A stretch of DNA of 64,000 nucleotides from JAABSP01 sp011390135 (GTDB lineage: Bacteria; Desulfobacterota; Desulfobacteria; Desulfobacterales; JAABSP01): the NCBI GenBank assembly GCA_011390135.1, contig JAABSZ010000003.1:1-64000 (forward strand), written 5' to 3'. Shown here piece after piece: positions 50,391 through 58,482 of the stretch. Each line of letters begins with the position of its first letter. Positions within the stretch are counted from its first letter, which is position 1. The notes beneath the pieces are model-generated. The model was not told the origin of the DNA. It saw only the letters and a list, made by a program, of their open reading frames with translations, and did not search any database. The position numbers and the translations under genes are program-made.

Positions 50391-52265
50391 ATGAAGAACG
50401 AATATTTTCAAACGATTCTTTTTGCGGCGCTGATCTTTGTTCTTCTTCTGCCGGCATCCGATGCCCTGGCCGTTACGGCCGAGGAGAAGTTCTTCAAGGC
50501 CGATGTCTGCCAAAAAAAGTTCATGGAAGATGAAGAGGGGCTCAAATACCGGGACAACTGGTTCCCCTGCATCCGGATGTTTCAGGAGGCCTACCGGCTG
50601 CAGCCTACGGGGAAATATGCACCGGCCAGCCTCTTTCGAACGGGCCAGCTCTACCACCAGCTCTATCTCCGCTCCTTTCTGGGGGCCGACCGGCAGGAGG
50701 CGCTCGACTATTACCAGCGGGCGGTGAAGCGGTTTCCGGGCAGCGCGTACACCCCCCGGGCTCAAAAGGGAATCGAAGAGCTGGGAGGCAAGGCTGAAGC
50801 CGCCTCGGCCCCTTCGAAATCCGAATCGACCCGGATCAAACGGGTAAAGGTGGAAAAGGAACTTTCTGATCCCGAAAAGGAGACGGCCAAGATCCCCCAC
50901 AAAAGCCGGGACAAAGCTGTTGCCGAAGCCAAAGCCCGATACCGGAGCCGGGGAAAGAGAGTTGTGACGCCGGCTCCCCCAAAGAAATCGGCCCCTCCTG
51001 CCCCGGCCCATACACCATCGGGATCATATGCCGCGGATTCCGCTTCCCCTTCGAACAGCATCACCGTCACCGGACTGCGGGTCTGGTCCAACCCAAAGTA
51101 CACCCGCGTGGTGGTGGATGCCGATGCCGAGACCGGATACCGGTACCGCTTTCTCAATGAAGATCCGAGCAATGACAAGCCCCAGCGCCTATATATCGAC
51201 TTCAATAACGCGCTGCTGGGAGAGGATATCCGCAAGATCATCCCCATCAATGACGACCTGCTGATGGATGCCCGCGCGGGCCAGTTCACCAAGGATTCGG
51301 TCCGGGTGGTGGTGGATATCAAGTCTTTTAAAAATTACAAAATCTTTTCGTTGAGAAACCCCTTCCGGACCATCATCGATGTCTGGGGCAGGGATGCCAA
51401 TGCCGCACAATCGCCGCCCCTGGTCGCCAGTTCCGATTCTCCCCCGCTGCCGAATCCGCCGCCGACCCCGTCTCCGGGACAAATATTGACCACGCCGCCG
51501 CCCAAGGAGGAAAGGATCACCCCCCATGATCTGGCGCGCCAGTTCGGTCTCGGGGTGAAGCGGATCGTCATCGATCCGGGCCACGGGGGCCGGGACGGCG
51601 GCGCTGTGGGCTACCGGAAAAATGTCTTGGAAAAGGATATCACCCTCTCCCTTGCCCGGCGTCTGGCCGCAAAGATCCGGGCCCGTCTGGGATGCGAGGT
51701 GATCCTGACCCGGGATACTGACCGGTATGTGGCCCTCGAGGAGCGGACCGCGATCGCCAACACCCAGAATGCCGATCTTTTCATCTCCATTCACACCAAC
51801 GCGCATCGGGACCGGAACGCCTACGGCATAGAGACCTATTTTTTAAATCTGGCCACGGACGAGGACGCGATGCGGGTGGCCCAGCGGGAGAATGCCGTCT
51901 CCAGAAAGAACATCAGCGATCTCCAGGCCATCCTGAACGACCTGCTCCAGAACGCGAAGATCAACGAATCGAGCCGACTGGCAGCGCACATCCAGAAGAC
52001 CATGATCCAGGATCTGAAAGGCCGGTACAGCAACATCAACGACAAAGGCGTGAAGCAGGCCCCCTTCTATGTGCTAATCGGCGCACAGATGCCTGCCGTC
52101 CTGGTGGAGACCTCTTTCATCAGCAACCGCCGGGAGTGCGGCCGCCTGACCGACGGCGCGTATCAGGACCACCTTAGCGAAGCCATCCTCAAGGGCATCC
52201 GGGATTATATCATCGAGACCAACCCCACCGCCTTCACCGGAAGACAGTTGGGCATCGGCGGCTGA
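50391..52265 (+). CDS. N-acetylmuramoyl-L-alanine amidase with AMIN domain (AmiC type)
   Basis: A 624-residue exported amidase. Signal peptide (ILFAALIFVLLLPASDALA), a TPR-like segment (about 35-130), a basic linker, an AMIN domain (about 220-330, ITVTGLRVWSNPKYTRVVVD) for septal targeting, a proline-rich linker, and an Amidase_3 domain (about 390-615): IVIDPGHGGRDGG with zinc His, EKDITL with Glu, SIHTNAH with zinc His, and VLVETSFISN with catalytic Glu. Cuts peptide side chains from peptidoglycan in daughter-cell separation. Starts 1 bp after mutS. Confidence 0.93.
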   Translation: MKNEYFQTILFAALIFVLLLPASDALAVTAEEKFFKADVCQKKFMEDEEGLKYRDNWFPCIRMFQEAYRLQPTGKYAPASLFRTGQLYHQLYLRSFLGADRQEALDYYQRAVKRFPGSAYTPRAQKGIEELGGKAEAASAPSKSESTRIKRVKVEKELSDPEKETAKIPHKSRDKAVAEAKARYRSRGKRVVTPAPPKKSAPPAPAHTPSGSYAADSASPSNSITVTGLRVWSNPKYTRVVVDADAETGYRYRFLNEDPSNDKPQRLYIDFNNALLGEDIRKIIPINDDLLMDARAGQFTKDSVRVVVDIKSFKNYKIFSLRNPFRTIIDVWGRDANAAQSPPLVASSDSPPLPNPPPTPSPGQILTTPPPKEERITPHDLARQFGLGVKRIVIDPGHGGRDGGAVGYRKNVLEKDITLSLARRLAAKIRARLGCEVILTRDTDRYVALEERTAIANTQNADLFISIHTNAHRDRNAYGIETYFLNLATDEDAMRVAQRENAVSRKNISDLQAILNDLLQNAKINESSRLAAHIQKTMIQDLKGRYSNINDKGVKQAPFYVLIGAQMPAVLVETSFISNRRECGRLTDGAYQDHLSEAILKGIRDYIIETNPTAFTGRQLGIGG

Positions 52266-52286
52266 TCCCCCTGATAGAAGCCGGAT

Positions 52287-52330
52287 AAACCCCGGCCAAA
52301 CCCCGGCCAAACCCCGGCCAAACCCCCGGA
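52287..52330. repeat. 11-bp tandem repeat, four copies
   Basis: aaaccccggcc three times perfectly, then aaacccccgga, just downstream of the amidase gene. Confidence 0.88.
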
Positions 52331-52351
52331 CAACCCCCCTCCTTTTTTTCG

Positions 52352-52397
52352 AAGTCCTTTTGTCCCTTATGTCCTTTAAGTCCTTTTTGTCCCTTGG
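52352..52397. repeat. Dispersed 9-bp repeat, copy 3
   Basis: Units such as aagtccttt, tgtccctta and tgtccttta; same family as 15940-15980 and 20015-20058, here intergenic after the amidase gene. Confidence 0.7.
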
Positions 52398-52443
52398 CCA
52401 TCCCGATAACCACTCATCTCCCCCCCCTTCACCCCCCTCCCCA

Positions 52444-52494
52444 CAAAAAAAATCCCCCGCACACACACCCATCCGGGGCGGTGTACAGGGGATC
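52444..52494 (-). terminator. Intrinsic terminator of the small coiled-coil membrane protein gene
   Basis: On the minus strand atcccc and the later gggggat arms with an inner gtacacc/ggtgtgtgtgc stem, then eight T. Confidence 0.75.
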
Positions 52495-52528
52495 TTCTAT
52501 TGTCGGGAAAGACCTGAGGCGTATCTAT

Positions 52529-52813
52529 CTAGGACTTCTTCAGGGTTTCGATCTCTTTTTTCAGATCCTGGATCTCGGCCTTGTATTTCTCCACATCATC
52601 GGTCTCGGCCCCAGTCGAAGAGGGCTCTGTGGACTCACCTTTCTTCCAGGTATCCTTGAGTTCGTCAAATCCCAGATAAAGGGCTAGGCCGCCACCGAGC
52701 AGAAGCATGATCGGGATCGCACCGGCCAATAGCTGCAAGAACGGCTTCCACCACACCGACAAACCAATTAGACCCAAAACTGCCGCTACTGCCCCTCCAA
52801 TCAAAGTTTTCAT
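52529..52813 (-). CDS. Small membrane protein with coiled-coil tail
   Basis: A 94-residue protein with two hydrophobic helices (about 4-20 and 26-47, with a Gly-rich LLGGGLALYLGF) and a C-terminal coiled coil (VEKYKAEIQDLKKEIETLKK). GGAGGAAG precedes the ATG and a candidate promoter lies at 52861-52890. Family not recognised. Confidence 0.7.
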   Translation of the reverse strand: MKTLIGGAVAAVLGLIGLSVWWKPFLQLLAGAIPIMLLLGGGLALYLGFDELKDTWKKGESTEPSSTGAETDDVEKYKAEIQDLKKEIETLKKS

Positions 52814-53255
52814 AGAAAATCTTCCTCCTTTAAACTGAATTAATTCCCTTTTCCCTTTGGATCATACCCGATTATCCAATACATTACCAAAACTTTTTTT
52901 GCCGATCACCATTTTCTTTTTGCTCTGTCTTAGTCTTCCCTGCATTAGTCTTCCCTTTCTTCCCTGTCTTCGTCTTCTCTTCCTGCCGATGATCGACAAT
53001 GATCTAACGATTATAGATTATTAGCAGATAACACAAGAAATCCGGGAGTGCAAGCTTATTTTTCTTCTCCTGGCCCCGAACCCGGATAGGGAATGGCTAT
53101 CTTCTTAAAAACGCAATGATTTCTTGAGATGAATGGAGAAGTGTAAATAAAATATTGCAAGGGAAAAGGGATTCTGATAGCGTCTATCCTTTTAGATGGA
53201 TCATCCGCTTAGACGGATCATCCGCCGAACGATTACAGGAAATGGAATAGACGCG
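52814..53255. other. Intergenic region with promoter and repeats
   Basis: On the minus strand TTGGTA (52890-52885) and TATGAT (52866-52861), 18 bp apart, could drive the coiled-coil gene. Pyrimidine repeats (tcttccctg type) lie at about 52930-52980. At the right end is a perfect-but-one 17-bp tandem repeat (53192-53225). No gene seen. Confidence 0.5.
53192..53225. repeat. 17-bp tandem duplication ahead of the acyltransferase gene
   Basis: ttagatggatcatccgc and ttagacggatcatccgc, each with the palindrome ggatcatcc. Lies just upstream of (or at) the start of the PlsB-like gene. Confidence 0.75.
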
Positions 53256-55892
53256 ATGTTTCAACGAGTAGGCTCCGGTTACAAGCGGGTAAAAAAGAGC
53301 ATCAGAGAGTGGATCGGCCGGATGCTGGAGGGGACCCACCATCATTACTCCTGCTACCTTCCCAGCCCTGTGGGCAGAGGGGTCGATTTCATCTTCCGGC
53401 AGTTCTTCTCCGGCATCACCCTCAATTTGCTGGAAAACCGGAAACTGAAAGGGCTTCCCCAAGATGGGGTGGTGGTATATGCCATCAAATATAAAAGCTA
53501 TTTCGAATATCTTTTCTACCATACCAGATACCGGGAGGAGGGACTTCCCGCGCCGGTCATCGGGTTCGATTTCTACCCGATGCTGCTGCAGCCGATATCG
53601 AGAATCCTGCAGATGCTGCTGGCCCGGATCGATCATTTCTACCGGTTCCTGCGGCTGCCGGACCCCTACGAGAGCGGCTATTTAAAGGATGAGCTGCTCT
53701 CCGGAAAGGCCGGGCTTCTCGCTCTGGTGGAGAAGCGGGGATTCCGGAAACGCTTTGTGGACGCCTACACGGACCCCTTGCGGTATCTCATCGACCTGCA
53801 GCGGAAGACAGAGCGGCCCATCTTCATAATCCCGCAGCTCATCTTCTTCAGCCGCAATCCCCAGCGGTCCGAGCCCTCCCTGATCGACATCCTCTTCGGC
53901 TCCGAGGAGAAGCCGGGGAACCTGCGCCGGCTCGTCACCCTCTTCAAGAATCCGGGCAAGGTCTTTGTGGAGGTCTCGGAGCCCTTCAACCTGAAGGGGT
54001 TTATCGAACTCCCCCAGAACCGGAACCAGAGCGCAGAAAATCTCTCCCTGATCCTCCGGCGGGACCTTTTGGTACAGATCAACCGACACCGCCACGCGAT
54101 CACCGGGCCCGTGCTGAAGAACCGGGAGGAACTCAAGGAGAACATCCTGACCAACCACCGGCTCCGCTCCTATATGGAGCATTATGCCGAACACCGGGAG
54201 ATCCCCCGGTACAAGGTCTACAAGGAGGCCGACGGCTACATCGACGAGATCGCGGCCAAATACAGCGTCAACCTGATCCAGCTCGCGTCGGTGACCGTCC
54301 GGTGGATGACCAATGCCATGTTCGAAGGGTACACCTTCAACAGCGATGTCTTGAACGAGGTCAAGCGGATGGCCCGCCGGGGGCCCATCATCTTCGTCCC
54401 CTGCCACAAGAGCCATATCGACTACCTCATCCTCTCCTACATCCTCTATAACAACAATCTCCCCTGCCCCCATGTCGCGGCCGGAAAGAACCTCTCCTTC
54501 TGGCCACTGGGCTCCATCTTCCGCCGGGGGGGCGCATTCTTCATCCGGCGGACCTTTCGGGGGGCAGTGCTCTACTCCAAGGTATTTTCCGAGTATGTAT
54601 ATAAACTCCTGGAGGAGGGATACAACGTCGAATTCTTCATCGAAGGGGGCCGCAGCCGGACCGGAAAGCTGATCCAGCCCAAATTCGGGCTCCTCTCCAT
54701 CCTCCTCAATGCCTACCGGGAGGGCGCGTGCGAGGATCTGATCCTGGCCCCGGTCTATCTCGGGTACGACCGGGTGCTGGAGGAGGGGGCCTATCTCCAC
54801 GAGATCGAAGGAGGGCAGAAGCGGCCCGAGAATTTCTGGCAGGTGCTCAAGGCCCGGAAGTTTCTGAAGAAGAGGTACGGCAAGATCTATGTCCAGTTCC
54901 ACGAGCCGATCTCCCTCTCCGACTATCTGAGCCAGCAGAACCTGAGTATGCAGGAGATGAGCCCCAAGGAGCAGAACGGCCTGACCCGGTATCTCGGGTA
55001 CCGGCTGATCAACGCGATCGACAGCGTCACGGTGATCACCCCCCATGCCGTGGTGGCCGGAGCTGCCCTCAACTGCTCCAAGCAGCGCTTCACCTATCCG
55101 CAGCTCACCGAAGGGATCGAGACCTACATGAGCTATCTCTTCGCGCTCGACGCCCGGCTGGCCGACACCCTGATGGTTGACTACAGCCACGCGATGGCAC
55201 TGGTATTCGACACCTATGTCCAGCGCCGCTTCATCGAAAAGGTTCCGTCTGAGAAGGGCGGGAAGGAGGATGGGTATTACACGGTCAACGCGGCAAGGCG
55301 GCCTGTGCTCGACTATTACAAGAACAACGGGATCAACTACTTTGTGCCGGCCGCATTTACCGCGATGGCCATCCTCGAAAGGGATGCGTTTCAGTTCTCC
55401 GCGCAGGATCTCCATAAGGGGTACGACTTTCTCCGGGAGTTCTTCAACAATGAGTTCGCGTATGATGTGGACCGGGATACCGATTTCTACATCCGCCAGA
55501 CCCTGAAGGTCTTCACCGATGACGCGATTTTAATGCCCCATCCCGAACTGAAAGACACCTACAACCTCACCTCGGCCGGATACCGGAAGCTGAAGATCTT
55601 TGCCGCGTTTTTAAAGACCTATTTCGAGACCTACTGGGTTGTGTTGAATGTCTTCATGCGCTATCCCAAGAACTTTCTCAATCCCAAGAACCGCACCCGG
55701 AAGATCGGCTCCATGGGCAACCGGATGCTCAAGCGGGGGGAGATCGAGCTGACCGAATCCCTATCCCGGTTCACCTATAAGAACGCGGAGGATTTCTTCA
55801 CCAATCACGGCATCCACGGATCCGAGGACAGCGAGATCATCGAATCCTACGACAAGAGCATCCGGCGGTATCTGAGCCGTCTGACTGTGTAG
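53256..55892 (+). CDS. PlsB-like glycerol-3-phosphate acyltransferase family protein
   Basis: About 878 residues. The acyltransferase core is in the middle: FVPCHKSHIDYLIL (HxxxxD, motif I), GGAFFIRRTF (motif II), VEFFIEGGRSRTGK (motif III) and ILAPVYLGYDRVLE (motif IV), as in PlsB. The N-terminal 330 residues and C-terminal 280 residues are extended as in membrane-associated PlsB proteins. It would acylate glycerol-3-phosphate in phospholipid synthesis. I place the start at ATG 53256; the frame opens at 53196 within the 17-bp repeat, which is an alternative. Confidence 0.85.
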   Translation: MFQRVGSGYKRVKKSIREWIGRMLEGTHHHYSCYLPSPVGRGVDFIFRQFFSGITLNLLENRKLKGLPQDGVVVYAIKYKSYFEYLFYHTRYREEGLPAPVIGFDFYPMLLQPISRILQMLLARIDHFYRFLRLPDPYESGYLKDELLSGKAGLLALVEKRGFRKRFVDAYTDPLRYLIDLQRKTERPIFIIPQLIFFSRNPQRSEPSLIDILFGSEEKPGNLRRLVTLFKNPGKVFVEVSEPFNLKGFIELPQNRNQSAENLSLILRRDLLVQINRHRHAITGPVLKNREELKENILTNHRLRSYMEHYAEHREIPRYKVYKEADGYIDEIAAKYSVNLIQLASVTVRWMTNAMFEGYTFNSDVLNEVKRMARRGPIIFVPCHKSHIDYLILSYILYNNNLPCPHVAAGKNLSFWPLGSIFRRGGAFFIRRTFRGAVLYSKVFSEYVYKLLEEGYNVEFFIEGGRSRTGKLIQPKFGLLSILLNAYREGACEDLILAPVYLGYDRVLEEGAYLHEIEGGQKRPENFWQVLKARKFLKKRYGKIYVQFHEPISLSDYLSQQNLSMQEMSPKEQNGLTRYLGYRLINAIDSVTVITPHAVVAGAALNCSKQRFTYPQLTEGIETYMSYLFALDARLADTLMVDYSHAMALVFDTYVQRRFIEKVPSEKGGKEDGYYTVNAARRPVLDYYKNNGINYFVPAAFTAMAILERDAFQFSAQDLHKGYDFLREFFNNEFAYDVDRDTDFYIRQTLKVFTDDAILMPHPELKDTYNLTSAGYRKLKIFAAFLKTYFETYWVVLNVFMRYPKNFLNPKNRTRKIGSMGNRMLKRGEIELTESLSRFTYKNAEDFFTNHGIHGSEDSEIIESYDKSIRRYLSRLTV

Positions 55893-55906
55893 GAACGGGC
55901 CAAAGA

Positions 55907-57655
55907 ATGCATGCACTGGTTCTTGCCGCAGGACTGGGAACCCGGCTGCTGCCCCATACCCGGCTGCTGCCGAAACCCCTCTTTCCCATCGGGGGCCGGC
56001 CCCTTCTGGACCGGATCATATGGGATCTGATCCGTTCCGGGTGCCGGGGGATCGTGGTCAACACCCATTATCTCTCCGGCCGGATCGAGGCGTTTATCGA
56101 AGAGCGCCGATACCCGGTTCCGGTGCGGACCCTTCACGAGCCCGATATCTTAGGAACCGGCGGAGCCATCCGGAATGCTGCCAACGCAGGACTGCTCGGA
56201 GACGGCCCTTTTCTGGCCGTCAACGGGGATATCCTGACCGACATCGACTATGGCGCCCTCTACCGGTTTCATCTCTCCCATCCCCATCCCGCCACACTTG
56301 CCCTTGTGGACAATTCTGAATTCAACACCGTGACCGTGGATGTGGATGGCTCTAATGGCTCGGACGGCTCGGATGGCTCTAATAGATCGGACGGATCGGA
56401 CCGCGTGGATGGCTTTGTCTCCGGCTTTGCCGGAAACGGGAAAGGGCTCACTTTCACCGGGGTTCAGGCATTGGACCCGGAGATCCTCGCCTTCATTCCC
56501 GGAGAGGGATTCTCCAGCAGCATCGACGCGTATGAAAAATCGATGAAGGCCGGAAAGAAGATCCGGGCGCATATCGAAAGCGGATTTCAATGGGAGGATC
56601 TGGGGACGCCGCAGCGGTATCGAATGGCCGCGGCCCGGGTCATGGCAGATAAAGCCTTTGCAGAGGCCGATCCAAAAAGCCGTCGGCAACCGCCCATCTT
56701 CTGCCGCCGGCTCAAGGGCGACGGCTCGAACCGGGGCTGGTTTCAGTTGCAGTCGATGGAGAAGGCAAAGAGTATGATCGTCGCGGATCACGGGGTTCGA
56801 ACCGTTCCTGTGGGGGAAGCGGACGAGGCCGACGCATTTGTCTCAATCGGGCATCATCTGTTGGAAAAAGGGATTCCGGTTCCCGAAATCGGCCATTACG
56901 ATACCTTTTCCGGTCTCGTCTTCTGTGAGGATTTAGGAGATTGTCATCTTCAGCAGCGAATAAAGGCTCAAAAAGGCAGGGATGGGATCATTCGGGAATA
57001 CCGGGAGGTGATCCAGGCGCTGGTGAGGCTCGGCATTGATGGGGCACAGGAATTCGATACCAGATGGACCTTTCAGAGCCCCGCATACGACCGGGAGCTG
57101 ATCCTTGAAAAGGAGTGCCACTATTTTGTCGATGCCTTTTTGAACCGATATCTGAACCGGAAAGTCCGGTATGCGGATCTCAAGCCGGAGTTTTCTAGGA
57201 TTGCTGATCTGACGCTGCAGTATGCCCATCCGGGGCTGATCCACCGGGACATGCAGTCGAGAAACATCATGATCTTTCAGGGAAAGCCCTTTTTCATCGA
57301 CTTTCAAGGGGCCCGTCCTGGCCCTCTCCAGTATGATCTGGCCTCTCTTCTGCCGGACCCGTACACCGATCTTCCCGCGGATATCCAAAAATCCCTGTAT
57401 GACATGGCCATTGCCGAATATGGCCGCAGGATCGAATTCGACCAGGAGGAATTCCATCGGGGATATCTCCTCTGCCGGATCACGAGAAACCTTCAGATCC
57501 TGGGAGCATTCGGATTTCTCAGCCGGGTTCAGGGGAAGGCCGATTTTGCGGCATATATTCCCGCGGCGGTCCGTTCATTGCAGGGCAACCTTCGGGGGAT
57601 CACGGACATCACCGGCCCTCTTCCCCTACTGGAGGCGCTGGTGGAAAGCCTTTAG
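55907..57655 (+). CDS. MurU-AmgK fusion: nucleotidyltransferase plus sugar kinase
   Basis: A 582-residue fusion. Residues 1-245 are a nucleotidyltransferase of the MurU kind (LAAGLGTRLLPHTRLLPKPL, GTGGAIRNAAN, AVNGDILTDIDYGAL, WEDLGTPQRYR). From about 270 an aminoglycoside-phosphotransferase-fold kinase of the AmgK type follows (VFCEDLGDCHLQQRI, LIHRDMQSRNIMIF with HRD at 446-448, and FFIDFQGARPGPLQYDLASLL). In Pseudomonas these are two separate adjacent genes, amgK and murU, that recycle MurNAc by anomeric phosphorylation and UDP transfer. Residues 147-165 are a Ser/Gly/Asp linker insert encoded by 9-bp repeats. Order here is transferase first. Confidence 0.8.
   Translation: MHALVLAAGLGTRLLPHTRLLPKPLFPIGGRPLLDRIIWDLIRSGCRGIVVNTHYLSGRIEAFIEERRYPVPVRTLHEPDILGTGGAIRNAANAGLLGDGPFLAVNGDILTDIDYGALYRFHLSHPHPATLALVDNSEFNTVTVDVDGSNGSDGSDGSNRSDGSDRVDGFVSGFAGNGKGLTFTGVQALDPEILAFIPGEGFSSSIDAYEKSMKAGKKIRAHIESGFQWEDLGTPQRYRMAAARVMADKAFAEADPKSRRQPPIFCRRLKGDGSNRGWFQLQSMEKAKSMIVADHGVRTVPVGEADEADAFVSIGHHLLEKGIPVPEIGHYDTFSGLVFCEDLGDCHLQQRIKAQKGRDGIIREYREVIQALVRLGIDGAQEFDTRWTFQSPAYDRELILEKECHYFVDAFLNRYLNRKVRYADLKPEFSRIADLTLQYAHPGLIHRDMQSRNIMIFQGKPFFIDFQGARPGPLQYDLASLLPDPYTDLPADIQKSLYDMAIAEYGRRIEFDQEEFHRGYLLCRITRNLQILGAFGFLSRVQGKADFAAYIPAAVRSLQGNLRGITDITGPLPLLEALVESL
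56348..56401. repeat. 9-bp in-frame tandem repeat, six copies
   Basis: ggctctaat, ggctcggac, ggctcggat, ggctctaat and two diverged units; encode Gly-Ser-Asn/Asp in the MurU domain. Confidence 0.85.
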
Positions 57656-58482
57656 ACCGAAATCCGCCCGATAAACTGCGCCATCGGTTCCAATACCGAA
57701 ACCGGGTCCTGCAGGTGCGGAATATGCCCGCAGCCCGGCATCATGACGATCTCAGAAGGCCCGGAAACCCCCTCTGCAATCCCTTCCACCTGGGCGACGG
57801 TTCCGTACTCATCCTTCTCCCCCTGCATCACCAGAACCGGGCATTCGACTTTCGGCAGCAGATCCTCCATGTTCCAGCTCCGGAACTCTTTTGAAAGCCA
57901 GGTATCGGCCCACCGGTAGAAGAGCGCATCGGTATTCACCCCGTGATGACGGAGAAGCTTCTCCCTCAGATTCCCCTTTTCGTAGGCATCTACGGCCTCC
58001 CGGATACCGGCCACGGTGATCTCCTCCACAAAGATATGCGCCGCCTCGGTGATGAGGCCGATGATACCCGTTCCATCGTTTCCGTTTCGATTCTCTTCAG
58101 AAAGGGCAGCGGCCACCAGCGCGATAGTGCCGCCGTCACTGTGGCCGATGAGGATTGCCCGTTTAATGCCGCACCCTTTCAGCACCCCCGGCAGGAGGAT
58201 CGCCCCCTCCTGAATCAGGTACTCTTTTGGCCAAGGCCCAGCCGGCAGGAGCGTGGAGCCGCCATATCCGCGCCGGTCATACACCATTCCGGAAAGCCCA
58301 GTCATCTGACAGAGCCGATGGGGAAAATCCCGCCAGAGTTCGATGCGGCCCAATCCCTCGTGAAGAAAAACCAGAACGGGCGCGTCTTCTGTAGCTTTTC
58401 GATTTTCAGGGATCAGGCGGAGAGTCCGATGGGTGATGCCATCGACAAAAACCTCAGAGATCCTCTCATGCAGCGCCATCAC
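57652..58482 (-). CDS. Alpha/beta hydrolase
   Basis: A 276-residue alpha/beta-hydrolase. LVFLHEGLGRIELW carries the oxyanion-hole region, LIGHSDGGTIAL the nucleophile Ser (about 118), VMQGEKDEYGT the acid Asp and MPGCGHIPHLQ the catalytic His. It is convergent with the MurU-AmgK gene (stop codons overlap by 4 bp) and its start overlaps the adenylate cyclase stop (58479-58482). Substrate unknown. Confidence 0.88.
   Translation of the reverse strand: MMALHERISEVFVDGITHRTLRLIPENRKATEDAPVLVFLHEGLGRIELWRDFPHRLCQMTGLSGMVYDRRGYGGSTLLPAGPWPKEYLIQEGAILLPGVLKGCGIKRAILIGHSDGGTIALVAAALSEENRNGNDGTGIIGLITEAAHIFVEEITVAGIREAVDAYEKGNLREKLLRHHGVNTDALFYRWADTWLSKEFRSWNMEDLLPKVECPVLVMQGEKDEYGTVAQVEGIAEGVSGPSEIVMMPGCGHIPHLQDPVSVLEPMAQFIGRISV

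Noticed and set aside
53682..55415. 577-codon open frame on the minus strand
   Set aside because: Antisense shadow of the PlsB-like gene, whose catalytic motifs are on the plus strand.
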